A stretch of 64,000 bases of DNA from Mangrovicoccus ximenensis (GTDB taxonomy: Bacteria > Pseudomonadota > Alphaproteobacteria > Rhodobacterales > Rhodobacteraceae). A program made the translations under genes and the position numbers. Each line of letters begins with the position of its first letter. The first letter of the stretch is position 1. Below the pieces are notes generated by a model. It saw nothing but the letters and a program-made list of their open reading frames with translations. It was not told where the DNA came from and searched no databases. Shown one piece after another: positions 35,029 through 43,452 of this stretch. The stretch is taken from NCBI RefSeq assembly GCF_003056725.1, contig NZ_QBKZ01000025.1, positions 88,613-152,612 of the forward strand, in the 5' to 3' direction.

Positions 35029-36024
35029 TCAGAGCCGCTCGATCGACCGCATCAGCTTGGCGAGACGCTCGTCATCGAGATCGGCGCTTTCCAATGTCAG
35101 AACCCGCGTGCCGTCCGGCTTCTGCTTCAGCTTCACCTGGCCGATCCCCAGTTCCCTCTTCCGGAACGGCAGTGCCGTCGCAGCCTTCTCGCGACGCGCA
35201 CGCGACCTCACAGCCTCCTTCGAGGTCGACGGCCCCTGATCGCGAAGCTGCTTCAGCGCGGCATCGATCTGGTCCCGGCTTGCGCTCCCGAGATCGAGCA
35301 TTTCGCCAAGAGCGCCGTGGAACTCGACGGCAGCAAGGCCGCGGGACACCGTGGCACGCGGCACGCCGATGATCTCGGCGATCTGCTGCTGGGTAACCCC
35401 TGTCGTTTCCTGCGCGATCAGGCCAATTGAATAGAGCCGCTCGAACATGGTCAGGTCGCGGCGGATCGTGTTCTCGAAATAGCGCTCCTGCAGATCGTCG
35501 AGCCGCGCCCCGTCCGCCTCCGGAAAGGTCAGGAAGCACAGCGGTTCGATGCCCAGCTCGATGCAGGCACGCAGGCGGCGGCGCCCCGACTGCAGGGCAA
35601 AGCGCTGGCCGGACACGTCCCGCGGAAACGCCGGATTCGGCCGCCAGTCGGGTTCGGCCGCCCTCACCCGCAGCGGCGTGCGCAGGCCCCGGCGGCGGAT
35701 GTTTTCCAGCAAGGCGCGGAAGCTGTCCTCGCTCTCGTCATCTTCCGGAGCGGGCGCGATCCGGTCGGAACCGACCTTGTCCTCGATGCTCGTCGCCGGA
35801 ATGCGGATCGGAACGACGCCTTCTAGGATCCCCTCGTACACCGCCTCGTTGGCCAGCGCCGCTTCCTTCTTGGCACTTTCCAGCCGGTCCTGCATGCCGC
35901 GCATTGCCTGGCGCGACCAGTTGCCGGCGGTCGGCTGTTCCTCGGGCGTCACTTCGGGCAGGTCGCGGCCACTGGCCATGCCCCCCAGAATGGCGCTGCC
36001 CGCGCGCCTGCGTCCCACGCTCAT
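35029..36024 (-). CDS. parB: ParB/Spo0J-family plasmid partition protein
   Basis: A 331-residue ParB. After a variable N-terminus (residues 1-95) comes the ParB/Srx domain with NIRRRGLRTPLRVR and SGRRRLRACIELGIEPLCFL (the CTP-binding GxRRxxA region), RYFENTIRRDLTMFERLYSI, then an HTH TQQQIAEIIGVPRATVSRGL. The C-terminal part is a probable dimerisation domain. It binds centromere sites and works with ParA to segregate the replicon. Its start overlaps the parA stop (ATGA), so the pair is translationally coupled. Confidence 0.93.
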   Translation of the reverse strand: MSVGRRRAGSAILGGMASGRDLPEVTPEEQPTAGNWSRQAMRGMQDRLESAKKEAALANEAVYEGILEGVVPIRIPATSIEDKVGSDRIAPAPEDDESEDSFRALLENIRRRGLRTPLRVRAAEPDWRPNPAFPRDVSGQRFALQSGRRRLRACIELGIEPLCFLTFPEADGARLDDLQERYFENTIRRDLTMFERLYSIGLIAQETTGVTQQQIAEIIGVPRATVSRGLAAVEFHGALGEMLDLGSASRDQIDAALKQLRDQGPSTSKEAVRSRARREKAATALPFRKRELGIGQVKLKQKPDGTRVLTLESADLDDERLAKLMRSIERL

Positions 36025-37424
36025 GCTGCATCCTCCTCAAGGCTCGGCTTCGCCTTCTGCGACCATCCTTCGACCTCGCCATCCGGGAACAGCCGCTCCA
36101 GGAATGCCTGCGCGTAGCCCCGCGCCGGCAGGGACGGGATCGCCCGCATGACGATGGCATCGTTGACCGCATTGGCATTGTCGATGAAGGCCTGCAGGGA
36201 AGCTTTACGGGTTTTCGGCGGCTCGTATTCATAGGCCGACTTGAACTCCCGGAAGGCATTCGCCGCGCCTTCGGAATACTGGTAGTAGATCGGTGAAATG
36301 ATGTCGGGATTGCCTGCCATGATCTCGCCGATCGTGCGCAGGTCGGTATCGGAGGAGCGGTTGACGATGGTCGGCAGGATCATCGGCTTGGCATCCTTGA
36401 ACTTCACCGGATTGGTGTCGCCTTCGATGAAGCTGAAATAGTCCCGCAAGCTCGCCAGGTAGATATGCAGCGTCGACAGGTCGAAGCCCTTCATCGTCTG
36501 CGGAATGATCAGCGTGTCCGCGGCGACGATGGTGTTGAGCGTCGCGAGGGTGAGCGACGGCGGCGTGTCGATGATGACGACGTCCAGCGTCTCCTTCAGC
36601 GCTGCCTCGTAGGACTCGTGGCGGAAGCGCCCGTCCGGTCCGGACAGGTCCTTCGCAGTCGTGCGCGGCGGATGCGCGTCGCGCCAGCGGTCCAGAGAGT
36701 CCCGCAGCATCCGGTAGATCTTCTTCTGTTCCGGATCTTCCGTCTGGGTCAGGTAGTACATCGCGATGTCGGCTTCCTGGATCCCGGCTCCGCCCGGAAT
36801 GAGGCGCAGCCCCGGCCAGGGCGTCGGCCGCCAGAACACGTTCAGCCGGTCCGGTGCATGGTGGATCTTCTCGCGCTGCCCGGCCTCGGGCACGCCCATG
36901 AAGTCAGTGTAGACCTCGACGTCGTAGCCCGCGATCGAGGTCGTGTCGTCAACGAAGTAAAGCGAGCAGGTTGCCTGAGGGTCGCCGTCGATCAGCCCGA
37001 CGCGCAAACCGTAATAAAGGGTCAGATACTGGGCCAGATGCGCGCTCGACAGGGATTTCGCTACGCCGCCTTTCTGCGAGCTCAAAACGATTACCGGCAA
37101 ATCTTCTCCGGGCTTGCGCCAGTAGAGCGTCGTGCGGCGGGCCTCGGGGCGGCTGTCGGCGATGGCCCGCAGCTTCATGATGTCATGCACGGAGAGCGTT
37201 CGTTCCCGGCCGCGGATTTCGCCTTCGGGAGCATCCGGGTGCTTCATGAGCGCGTTGACGAAACTGCGGTCGCAGCCGAAGAACTCGGTCACCTCGGCGA
37301 TCGAATAACGCCTGAGCACGCGCAGAGACTGGGTGCGGTGCATCCGGGCCGATGAGGCCGCGCGGGACACGCAATCGATCGCGGCCTCCACGAAGGACGG
37401 GATGTTGTGAAAGGATTTCGCCAT
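36021..37424 (-). CDS. parA: ParA-family plasmid partition ATPase
   Basis: A 467-residue type Ia ParA. The N-terminus carries a MerR-like HTH (RRYSIAEVTEFFGCDRSFVN, residues 39-58) that in relatives autorepresses the par operon. The ATPase has a deviant Walker A KGGVAKS (residues 118-124), GDPQAT (147-152) and DVVIIDTPPSL. The start at 37424 (MAKSFHNIPSF) matches relatives; an ATG at 37565 would add an unlike extension. It moves ParB-bound plasmid on the nucleoid. Confidence 0.94.
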   Translation of the reverse strand: MAKSFHNIPSFVEAAIDCVSRAASSARMHRTQSLRVLRRYSIAEVTEFFGCDRSFVNALMKHPDAPEGEIRGRERTLSVHDIMKLRAIADSRPEARRTTLYWRKPGEDLPVIVLSSQKGGVAKSLSSAHLAQYLTLYYGLRVGLIDGDPQATCSLYFVDDTTSIAGYDVEVYTDFMGVPEAGQREKIHHAPDRLNVFWRPTPWPGLRLIPGGAGIQEADIAMYYLTQTEDPEQKKIYRMLRDSLDRWRDAHPPRTTAKDLSGPDGRFRHESYEAALKETLDVVIIDTPPSLTLATLNTIVAADTLIIPQTMKGFDLSTLHIYLASLRDYFSFIEGDTNPVKFKDAKPMILPTIVNRSSDTDLRTIGEIMAGNPDIISPIYYQYSEGAANAFREFKSAYEYEPPKTRKASLQAFIDNANAVNDAIVMRAIPSLPARGYAQAFLERLFPDGEVEGWSQKAKPSLEEDAA

Positions 37425-37586
37425 GCCTGGACATTCCTGCTCTGCCTCGAGAGCGCCTTTTGCAGCGCTTTTGCCGGAATAATCACATTGCCAGCGGAGG
37501 TGGGCAACATGTTTCCTCGTCTTTGCTTTCGAATATGGGGGGCAGGCGGCAATGCGTTGCAGCAATGCCCAGCCCGGCGGCAGCGA

Positions 37587-38552
37587 TCACGCAGCCTGTC
37601 CCTCCGCAACGGGTCCCGTTCCGGCCGGAACATGACCTTGAACCGACTGCTTGCGCAATTGCTGTTTCGCAATCCAAGCACGGTTGCGGAACCTGCCGAT
37701 GCGTTTCAAGTCCGCGGGACCGGGCATCGCCGCTGCTGCCGGAGCTGCAACGGTATTCACCAGCTGTCGCGGCAGGGGCAGTTTCTTCCAGTGTGGCTGC
37801 CATATGGCATCAAGCGCAGCGATTGCGGCCGCCAAGGCTTCGGCACTGCGCGCATGGGATGCGAGCAGCGCAGCGGTGGCCAGTCGGGCCTCGGGCTCCG
37901 GCGCCAGTCCATGCCTTGCCGAGAAAGCGCCAAGAGCCGCCGTGGCCTGCTGCCTTGCCTGTGCTTCGTCCCACAAGCAGACCTGCATGTTCTCTGCCTC
38001 GGCAATGACATGCTGAAGAAGTCCGGTGCGTGCGGTGCCGTGCCATACTCCGACCGGGTCGGAGTCGCTTGGCCGATGTTGGCGCCATTCGGCTTCGAGT
38101 TCGGGGGACCACTCTTTGACGGTATTGTTTTTATGGATCTTGTTTTTTGGACCCTTCGGGTCCTTGCGTTCAGCATCCCGGACGCTGCGTTCAGCTTTCG
38201 GTTCGGACGGTTTTCCACTGCCCGCGGCCATTGCCGACCAGCGGCTGCACATCTCCTGCCAGCCGCTGACGACGACACGGAGCCGGTAGTTGTAGCCGTT
38301 GCCGTAGGTCTGGCGGATGCAGTCGATCAGCCCATGCTCGCGCAGCTCCGCGACATAGGCGGAGATCGAGGATTTCGAGCGGTTGAGCAGGCGGCCGAGT
38401 TCTTCGTAGGAATGCCAGCTCTCGCCCTTGGCATCGGCGAAACCACAGAAGGCCAGAAGCAGGGTTTTCGCCTGGGGCGAGATGGCGAGCTGCAGCCAGG
38501 CGCGGGGCATGCGTACGAAACCGCCCTCGGCGAGGGACGCGGGAGATGTCAT
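37587..38552 (-). CDS. Winged-helix protein of the replicon, unknown role
   Basis: A 321-residue protein between the initiator and parA. Residues about 10-90 form a winged helix (SPQAKTLLLAFCGFADAKGE, SYEELGRLLNRSKSSISAYV, LIDCIRQTYGNGYNYRLRV), typical of replication or plasmid-control HTH proteins. A lysine-rich linker (KDPKGPKNKIHKNNTVKEW) follows, encoded by unusually AT-rich DNA around 38100-38150. The C-terminal half is alanine-rich and helical. One GTTCCGGCCGGAAC palindrome lies inside its last codons. ATG at 38552 is likelier than 38579. It may regulate or assist initiation; not identified further. Confidence 0.75.
   Translation of the reverse strand: MTSPASLAEGGFVRMPRAWLQLAISPQAKTLLLAFCGFADAKGESWHSYEELGRLLNRSKSSISAYVAELREHGLIDCIRQTYGNGYNYRLRVVVSGWQEMCSRWSAMAAGSGKPSEPKAERSVRDAERKDPKGPKNKIHKNNTVKEWSPELEAEWRQHRPSDSDPVGVWHGTARTGLLQHVIAEAENMQVCLWDEAQARQQATAALGAFSARHGLAPEPEARLATAALLASHARSAEALAAAIAALDAIWQPHWKKLPLPRQLVNTVAAPAAAAMPGPADLKRIGRFRNRAWIAKQQLRKQSVQGHVPAGTGPVAEGQAA
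37618..37631. promoter_or_regulatory. Second copy of the GTTCCGGCCGGAAC palindrome
   Basis: Exact 14-base palindrome, sharing the left flank GGTCCC with the copy at 34998. It is inside the 3' end of the winged-helix gene and about 190 bases upstream of the parA start, so it could serve both as a ParB site and as a par promoter operator. Confidence 0.6.
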
Positions 38553-38663
38553 CGGACAAAGCCTCTCTGTTCGGCTCAAGGCCGTTGCGCGTCGCCCGAT
38601 GCTGGGGTAGGGTCAGGTTGCGAAACTGGACCGTCGACGCAGGTAACTGTCTAGGCGGTGATC

Positions 38664-38697
38664 AAGGCTCCGGGATGTTGGCGCATTCCGGAGCCTT
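38664..38697. terminator. Hairpin downstream of the repA gene
   Basis: AAGGCTCCGG pairs with CCGGAGCCTT across 14 bases, followed by TTTC on the plus strand. It lies 13 bases beyond the initiator stop and before the winged-helix gene, so it may attenuate read-through from repA. Confidence 0.6.
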
Positions 38698-38709
38698 TTC
38701 GTTGGCGCT

Positions 38710-39684
38710 CTACATGCCGTCCTCCATCAGCGCGTCGCGCGCGGCCGATGCAGGCAGCAGGCGGTCGATTTCCGGCAGGGGCAGGGGCCCCTTGCGGACG
38801 CAGACATGGACCTTGTCGAGCCGCACCCGTTGGCGCGGGGCGATCTCGGCAAAGCCGTCTTCGGTTTCGGTTTCCAGCGTCAGGCTGATTGCGCCGGACA
38901 TTTGCGGATTGTCGGCGATCGCGGCCATCGAGGATTTCAACGTCCTCGCCTTGAAGACCTTGAGGTCCGAGGCGATCGGAATGCGGCGGCGCAATTCGTC
39001 GAGCGGGATCCAGACCGGATCGCCGCCATTGCGGATCAGGCGCGCCAGGCAGATCTCGAAGACGCGCCAGGACGAGGGGCGGGAGGCCGTGAGCGTGCGG
39101 AACTCGTCGCGCGGGATCTCGAAGCCTTCCATGCCGAGGATCCAGCGGAACGCGTCCTCGCTCAGCGTGATCTTCAAGCGCAGGACTTTCTGGCCGGCGC
39201 CGCCGGCCTGCACGTCCTGCTCGAAGGCGTCGATCCAGCGGAACTGCCGCTTGCGGCTGACATCGTCGCCGATGGGCATCTCGGTGGTGATCCAGGTCGC
39301 CGCCAGCCGTTCGAGCCGCTCGGTGATGCGGGCATATTCGCTGCCGCCCAGCGTCGGGTCGTAGGAGATCGCCTCCATGATGTCGCGGACGCCGATCTCG
39401 ACATGGCGGCTCGGAGGCGTGCCGGCCCGGATGGCAGTGCCGATCTGCGCGGCGAGGAGGTTGAGCACCTTGCGGTCGGTTGCCGTGGCGATCCGCGTCC
39501 CCGGCACCGAGGAGTGCATCCGCACGGTGTAGTCGCCGACTTGGGTGGTGAAATCCTCTTGGCCGTCCTCCGGGAAGAAGGGCAGTAGCATGGTCTCCAA
39601 GTCGCTGCGCATCGCAGGAACGCAGGAGCCTTGCCCATCCATGGCATCGGGCAATAAGGTATTGTTCAGCCGTTGGCTGGTCAT
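38710..39684 (-). CDS. repA: Plasmid replication initiator RepA (RPA family)
   Basis: A 324-residue initiator. Typical elements of alphaproteobacterial RepA proteins are YTVRMHSSVPGTRIATATDR, RHVEIGVRDIMEAISYDP, ITERLERLAATWITTEMP, FRWIDAFEQDV and SWRVFEICLARLIRNGGDP, giving two winged-helix domains that bind iterons. It should recruit the host helicase to the origin upstream of it (39690-40175), where iteron-like repeats are found. Complete. It defines the 33-44 kb block as a self-replicating element by origin. Confidence 0.9.
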   Translation of the reverse strand: MTSQRLNNTLLPDAMDGQGSCVPAMRSDLETMLLPFFPEDGQEDFTTQVGDYTVRMHSSVPGTRIATATDRKVLNLLAAQIGTAIRAGTPPSRHVEIGVRDIMEAISYDPTLGGSEYARITERLERLAATWITTEMPIGDDVSRKRQFRWIDAFEQDVQAGGAGQKVLRLKITLSEDAFRWILGMEGFEIPRDEFRTLTASRPSSWRVFEICLARLIRNGGDPVWIPLDELRRRIPIASDLKVFKARTLKSSMAAIADNPQMSGAISLTLETETEDGFAEIAPRQRVRLDKVHVCVRKGPLPLPEIDRLLPASAARDALMEDGM

Positions 39685-39945
39685 GGTACTGCTGCCTCGT
39701 CCGATGATCTTCTTTGGATCGTCTCGGTTGTTTCTTGTCTTCTATGCCAGAAAAGACCGCATTTCAGAATGGCTGGGCAATAGGTTTTTTTCCGGCGGAC
39801 GTCGAATATGCGGTCCAGATAGCGGGGCAGGGCGCTTAAGAGAGGTCAGCTTTGGCGCGTAACCTGTTGAGAACCCACAAGTGTTGATGCAGCTGCGGCG
39901 GATGCAGGAAATTTCGCGTCCCGTGGATCGGGTTTGCCGGGCAGA

Positions 39946-40151
39946 GGTTGCAGCCCACGGGCGCCGCGCAACTTCAAAAAGGCGGCGTGGTTGCAGTTCG
40001 CGGGCGCTGTGCAACTTCGGCTCCCGGACGGGATCCGGCTCCGACTCGGGCGCGGTGCAACCAAAGGGTCCGAGTCGCAAGCCCTTGATGCAAAAAGGCT
40101 TCCCGCTGGAGCGGGAAGCCAGGTTGCAGTTCACGGGCGCGGCGCAACTTC
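39946..40151 (+). repeat. Iteron-like 30-base direct repeats
   Basis: Full copies at 39946-39975, 39989-40018 and 40122-40151 share GGTTGCAG, then CGGGCGC, then GCAACTTC with only a few changes in between; a partial copy with CGGGCGC and GTGCAAC is at 40045-40061. The GTTGC and GCAAC ends are inverted within each repeat. The CGGGCGC cores are at 39958, 40001, 40048 and 40134, that is 43, 47 and 86 apart, or about four or eight helical turns. Confidence 0.75.
40097..40120 (-). terminator. Rho-independent terminator of the cydABX operon
   Basis: On the minus strand a perfect 10-bp stem GGCTTCCCGC / GCGGGAAGCC around a 4-base loop is followed by TTTTTG. It is 54 bases past the cydX stop, between two iteron copies, so the cyd transcript runs into the replication origin before stopping. 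Confidence 0.85.
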
Positions 40152-40157
40152 GGCCGT

Positions 40158-40171
40158 GTTCCGGCCGGAAC
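40158..40171. promoter_or_regulatory. Third copy of the GTTCCGGCCGGAAC palindrome
   Basis: Exact 14-base core, six bases from the last iteron and three bases from the cydX stop codon. It completes a set of three that brackets the whole parB-parA-HTH-repA-oriV cluster. Confidence 0.6.
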
Positions 40172-40174
40172 AGC

Positions 40175-40306
40175 TCAGCGCCGGTCAGTCTCCTTGGGAT
40201 GGTCGGCAGACAGCTTCGCATCCTCGCGCAGTTCCAGCCACATCGCGTTCATCACCGCGAAGAGCGCGGCCAGGGGAAGGCCCAGGAGCCAGGCGAAATA
40301 CCACAT
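40175..40306 (-). CDS. cydX: Cytochrome bd oxidase small subunit CydX
   Basis: A 43-residue single-span protein starting MWYFAWLLGLPLAALFAVMN, with the CydX pattern W-YFAW-LG...A and a Trp after the helix (NAMWLE), then a polar cytosolic tail. It starts 12 bases after the cydB stop with GGAGACAAAATC upstream, so it is the third gene of cydABX. CydX stabilises the haem d centre. Confidence 0.9.
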   Translation of the reverse strand: MWYFAWLLGLPLAALFAVMNAMWLELREDAKLSADHPKETDRR

Positions 40307-40318
40307 GATTTTGTCTCC

Positions 40319-41476
40319 TCAGTAGCTGTTCGCGTTTTCGTCCAGGTCGCGCTCGGTCACCTTGCCCCAGAGCACCTTGTAGACCCAGGCCGTGTAGCCG
40401 AGGATCAGCGGCATGAAGATCACCGCCGCCACCAGCATGACGAAGAGCGTCCGCTGCGAGGACGACGCATCCCAGACTGTCAGCGACGAATTGGGATCGA
40501 CCGAAGAGGGCAGGATGAACGGGAACATGGTCAGCCCCACGCTGGCGATCATGCCGAAGATGCCGAGCTTCGAAGCGAGGATGGTGAAGCCCCAGCCGCG
40601 TCGCAGCCCCAACACCGCCAGTCCCATGCCGGCAAAGCCCATCAGCGGCGCGGCAATGATCCAGGGCCGCCCGACATAGGCCGAGAGCCAGGTGCCGCCC
40701 TTGACGACTTCGTTCAGCAGCGGGTTCGACGGTCCGTCATGCGCCACCGCTCCGGCAAACTGGTAGCCGTCGGTCAGCACCAGCAGCCACAGCCCGGCCA
40801 GCGCATAGCCGCCGATTGCCACGAGCCCGGCCGCGGAGCCGATCTTCCGCGCCCGCTCGACGATCGGACCCTCGGATTTCAGCACCAGCCAGCCCGCGCC
40901 ATGCGCCAGCAGCATCGCCACCGACACCGCGCCGCAGACCAGCGCGAAGGGGTTCAGGAGCGCCAGAAGCTTCAGGAAGCCCCAGCCGTCATAGAACGGC
41001 ATCAGCCTGTCATTCAGGTGGAAAGGCACGCCGCGCAGCACGTTGCCGACCGCCACGCCGAAGATCGCCGCGGGAACTGCGCCGCCGGTGAAGAGCGCCC
41101 AGTCCCAGCGTTCCCGCCAGAGCTTGCCGGGCCGCTTCGAACGGTACTTGAAGGCCACGGGCCGCAGGATCAGTGCGGCGAGGATCAGCCACATCGCTAG
41201 GTAGAATCCCGAGAAGCTCACCGCGTAGAGCGGAGGCCAGGCGGCGAAGATCGCGCCGCCGCCGAGGATGAACCACACTTGGTTGCCTTCCCAGACCGGG
41301 CCGACTGTGTTGATCACCAGGCGCCGCTCGGTGTCGGTCTTCGCCACGAACGGGAGGAGCGCGCCCACTCCCATGTCGAAGCCGTCGGTCAGCGCGAAGC
41401 CGATCAGCAACACCCCGAGGAGCACCCACCAGATCACGCGCAGGGTGCCGTAGTCGATCAGTTCAGAGAGGATCAT
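40319..41476 (-). CDS. cydB: Cytochrome bd ubiquinol oxidase subunit II
   Basis: A 385-residue CydB with nine or so membrane helices. Hallmarks are [37 protein letters not shown] (WEGNQVW) and [20 protein letters not shown] (the FP...P.S..P..SLT.WDA motif). It pairs with CydA to reduce O2 at low oxygen tension. It starts 6 bases after the cydA stop, in one operon. Confidence 0.97.
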   Translation of the reverse strand: MILSELIDYGTLRVIWWVLLGVLLIGFALTDGFDMGVGALLPFVAKTDTERRLVINTVGPVWEGNQVWFILGGGAIFAAWPPLYAVSFSGFYLAMWLILAALILRPVAFKYRSKRPGKLWRERWDWALFTGGAVPAAIFGVAVGNVLRGVPFHLNDRLMPFYDGWGFLKLLALLNPFALVCGAVSVAMLLAHGAGWLVLKSEGPIVERARKIGSAAGLVAIGGYALAGLWLLVLTDGYQFAGAVAHDGPSNPLLNEVVKGGTWLSAYVGRPWIIAAPLMGFAGMGLAVLGLRRGWGFTILASKLGIFGMIASVGLTMFPFILPSSVDPNSSLTVWDASSSQRTLFVMLVAAVIFMPLILGYTAWVYKVLWGKVTERDLDENANSY

Positions 41477-41482
41477 CGCTCG

Positions 41483-43078
41483 TTACTCCGCCGGGGCGGC
41501 CGCAGGGCCGCTGAGCCGCGCCTGGTGGCGCCGCATCCAGGTTTCGGTTTCCTCGACATCCTGCACCGGGCCCTTGCGGATGTATTTCAGCATCAGCGCC
41601 ATCTCGATGACGAAGAGTGTGGAGTAGAAGATGACGAAGCCCGCGATCGTGAACAGCACCTCGCCGACGCCCAGATGGCTGACCGACAGCGCGGTCGGCA
41701 GGATGCCGTCCACCGTCCAGGGCTGGCGCCCGTATTCGGCGACGATCCACCCCATCTCGGCCGCAATCCACGGGGCAGGGATCACCGCTACCGCGCCGTA
41801 GAGCGCCCATCGGGGATAGGTCATGCCCTTGAACGAGCTGCGCACGAAGAAGTAGCCGAGCACGCCGATGAAGGCGAAGCCGAGCGCGACCATGATCCGG
41901 AAGGCCCAGAAGATCGGGAAGACATGCGGGACCGTGTCGTCGGCGGCCTGCAGGATCTGTTCCTCGGTGGCGTTGCGCGGATCGTCCGTGTAGCGCAGCA
42001 GCAGGAAGGCATAGCCCAGATCGCCGGAATGCACTTCGAAGCGGTCCATCATGTCCGGAGTGACATCGCCGCCCGCGCCGCGGATCTCCATCAGCGCGTC
42101 ATAGGCGAGGATGCCGTTGCGGATGCGGCCCCGGGCCTCCTCGACCAATTGCTCGATGCCCGGGATCTCGGTGTCGAGCGACCGGGTGCCGATCAGCCCC
42201 ATGACATAGGGGACATGGACGGCGTAATGCGTTTCGCGCGCTTCGCTGTCGGGGATGCCGAACAGGGTGAAGGAGGCGGGCGCGGGCTCGGTCTCCCACA
42301 TCGCCTCGATCGCGGCGAGCTTCATCTTCTGGTTCAGCCCGGCGTCATAGCCTGACTCGTCGCCCAGCACGACCACCGACAGCGCGGAGGCGAGGCCGAA
42401 GGAGGCGGCGACCGTGATCGAGCGCCGCGCCAGGTCGGCATGGCGGCCCTTCAGCAGGTACCAGGCTGAAACGCCCAGCACGAAGACCGAGGCCGTCACG
42501 TAGCCTGCGGACACGGTATGGACGAATTTCGCCTGCGCGACCGGGTTGAACAGGACATCCGCGAAGCTGTCCATCTCCATCCGCATGGTCATCGGATTGA
42601 AGCTGGCGCCCACGGGGTTCTGCATCCAGCCATTGGCGATCAGGATCCAGAGCGCCGAGAAGTTCGAGCCGATCGCCACCAGCCAGGCGACGACGCAGTG
42701 GGCCACCTTCGACAGCTTGTCCCAGCCGAAGAAGAACAGCCCGACGAAGGTCGCCTCGAGGAAGAAGGCCATCAGGCCCTCGATCGCCAGCGGCGCGCCG
42801 AAGACATCGCCGACATAGTGGCTGTAGTAGCTCCAGTTCATGCCGAACTGGAACTCCATGGTGATGCCGGTGGCGACGCCGAGCACGAAGTTGATCCCGA
42901 ACAGGGACCCCCAGAACTTGGTCATCTGCCGCCAGATCGGCCGGCCCGTCATCACGTAGACGGTCTCCATGATCGCCACGAGGATCGACAGACCCAGCGT
43001 CAGCGGCACGAAGAGGAAGTGATAGAGCGCCGTCATTGCGAACTGCAATCGTGACAACTCTACGATATCGAGGTCCAT
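41483..43078 (-). CDS. cydA: Cytochrome bd ubiquinol oxidase subunit I
   Basis: A 531-residue CydA. Haem ligand His20 lies in MTALYHFLFVPLTLG. Other hallmarks are FWGSLFGINFVLGVATGITM, SAGYVTASVFVLGVSAWYLL preceded by the His of VHTVSAG (b558 ligand), and GWIVAEYGRQPWTVDGILPT. It oxidises quinol and carries haems b558, b595 and d. Just upstream, after the TTTTTCCCTCC leader and an AT-rich Fnr-like TTGATCTAAGTCAA (43153-43166), is the cydC fragment, whose remaining part is in the same orientation. Confidence 0.97.
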   Translation of the reverse strand: MDLDIVELSRLQFAMTALYHFLFVPLTLGLSILVAIMETVYVMTGRPIWRQMTKFWGSLFGINFVLGVATGITMEFQFGMNWSYYSHYVGDVFGAPLAIEGLMAFFLEATFVGLFFFGWDKLSKVAHCVVAWLVAIGSNFSALWILIANGWMQNPVGASFNPMTMRMEMDSFADVLFNPVAQAKFVHTVSAGYVTASVFVLGVSAWYLLKGRHADLARRSITVAASFGLASALSVVVLGDESGYDAGLNQKMKLAAIEAMWETEPAPASFTLFGIPDSEARETHYAVHVPYVMGLIGTRSLDTEIPGIEQLVEEARGRIRNGILAYDALMEIRGAGGDVTPDMMDRFEVHSGDLGYAFLLLRYTDDPRNATEEQILQAADDTVPHVFPIFWAFRIMVALGFAFIGVLGYFFVRSSFKGMTYPRWALYGAVAVIPAPWIAAEMGWIVAEYGRQPWTVDGILPTALSVSHLGVGEVLFTIAGFVIFYSTLFVIEMALMLKYIRKGPVQDVEETETWMRRHQARLSGPAAAPAE

Positions 43079-43152
43079 TTTTCCCTCCTGCTGCGCAAAA
43101 CATGCGCCGAAAATATACGTTCCGGGCTATGCAACGAAGAAGGAAATACCTG

Positions 43153-43166
43153 TTTGATCTAAGTCA
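43153..43166 (-). promoter_or_regulatory. Candidate FNR/Anr box upstream of cydA
   Basis: TTGATCTAAGTCAA matches the FNR consensus TTGAT-N4-ATCAA except for one base (GTCAA). It is about 75-90 bases upstream of the cydA start, a normal activator distance for an oxygen-limited bd oxidase. It also lies right after the cydC stop. Confidence 0.7.
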
Positions 43167-43189
43167 AAGGTAAGTGGTTCGTGACGAGG

Positions 43190-43452
43190 TCAAAGCGAAA
43201 AAATTCTGTCCGCCCAAATGCGTTCGGCCTCGCGATGGACCGCGCAGAGGATTGCCGCCTCCGGAAGCGCGGCCCGGAGGCCCGAAAGGACATGTTCTGC
43301 GGTAGCACGGTCGAGCCCTTCGGTCGGTTCGTCGAGCAGCAGCACCGCCGGCCGGCGCAATAGCGCGCGCGCCAGCGCCAGACGCCGCGACTCGCCGCCG
43401 GAAAGTCCCGAGCCGCCTTCGCCCAGGCGGGCATCGAGCCCGCCGGTCGGCG
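43190..43452 (-). pseudogene. cydC: cydC/cydD ABC exporter, 3' remnant
   Basis: About 87 residues of the nucleotide-binding domain of the CydDC thiol exporter: [20 protein letters not shown] (ABC signature), then [20 protein letters not shown] (Walker B), the H-loop Ala-Val-His, and a RIFSL-type end at 43190. The membrane domain and Walker A are missing; homology ends near 43452 against IS debris. CydDC is needed to assemble bd oxidase, so the adjacent cydABX may not mature unless cydDC exists elsewhere. Confidence 0.85.

Larger units (their letters stand above)
39690..40171. other. Putative plasmid replication origin (oriV)
   Basis: The 490 bases upstream of repA contain an AT-rich patch (39715-39795), three 30-base iteron-like repeats and a partial fourth, an inverted repeat CGACTCGG/CCGAGTCG (40042-40049 and 40070-40077) and one GTTCCGGCCGGAAC palindrome. 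This is the normal architecture of an iteron origin next to its initiator gene. Confidence 0.7.

Noticed and set aside
39946-40151. CRISPR-like array
   Set aside because: Three 30-base repeats with 13- and 103-base gaps, next to a plasmid initiator; spacing and location fit iterons, and there are no cas genes.
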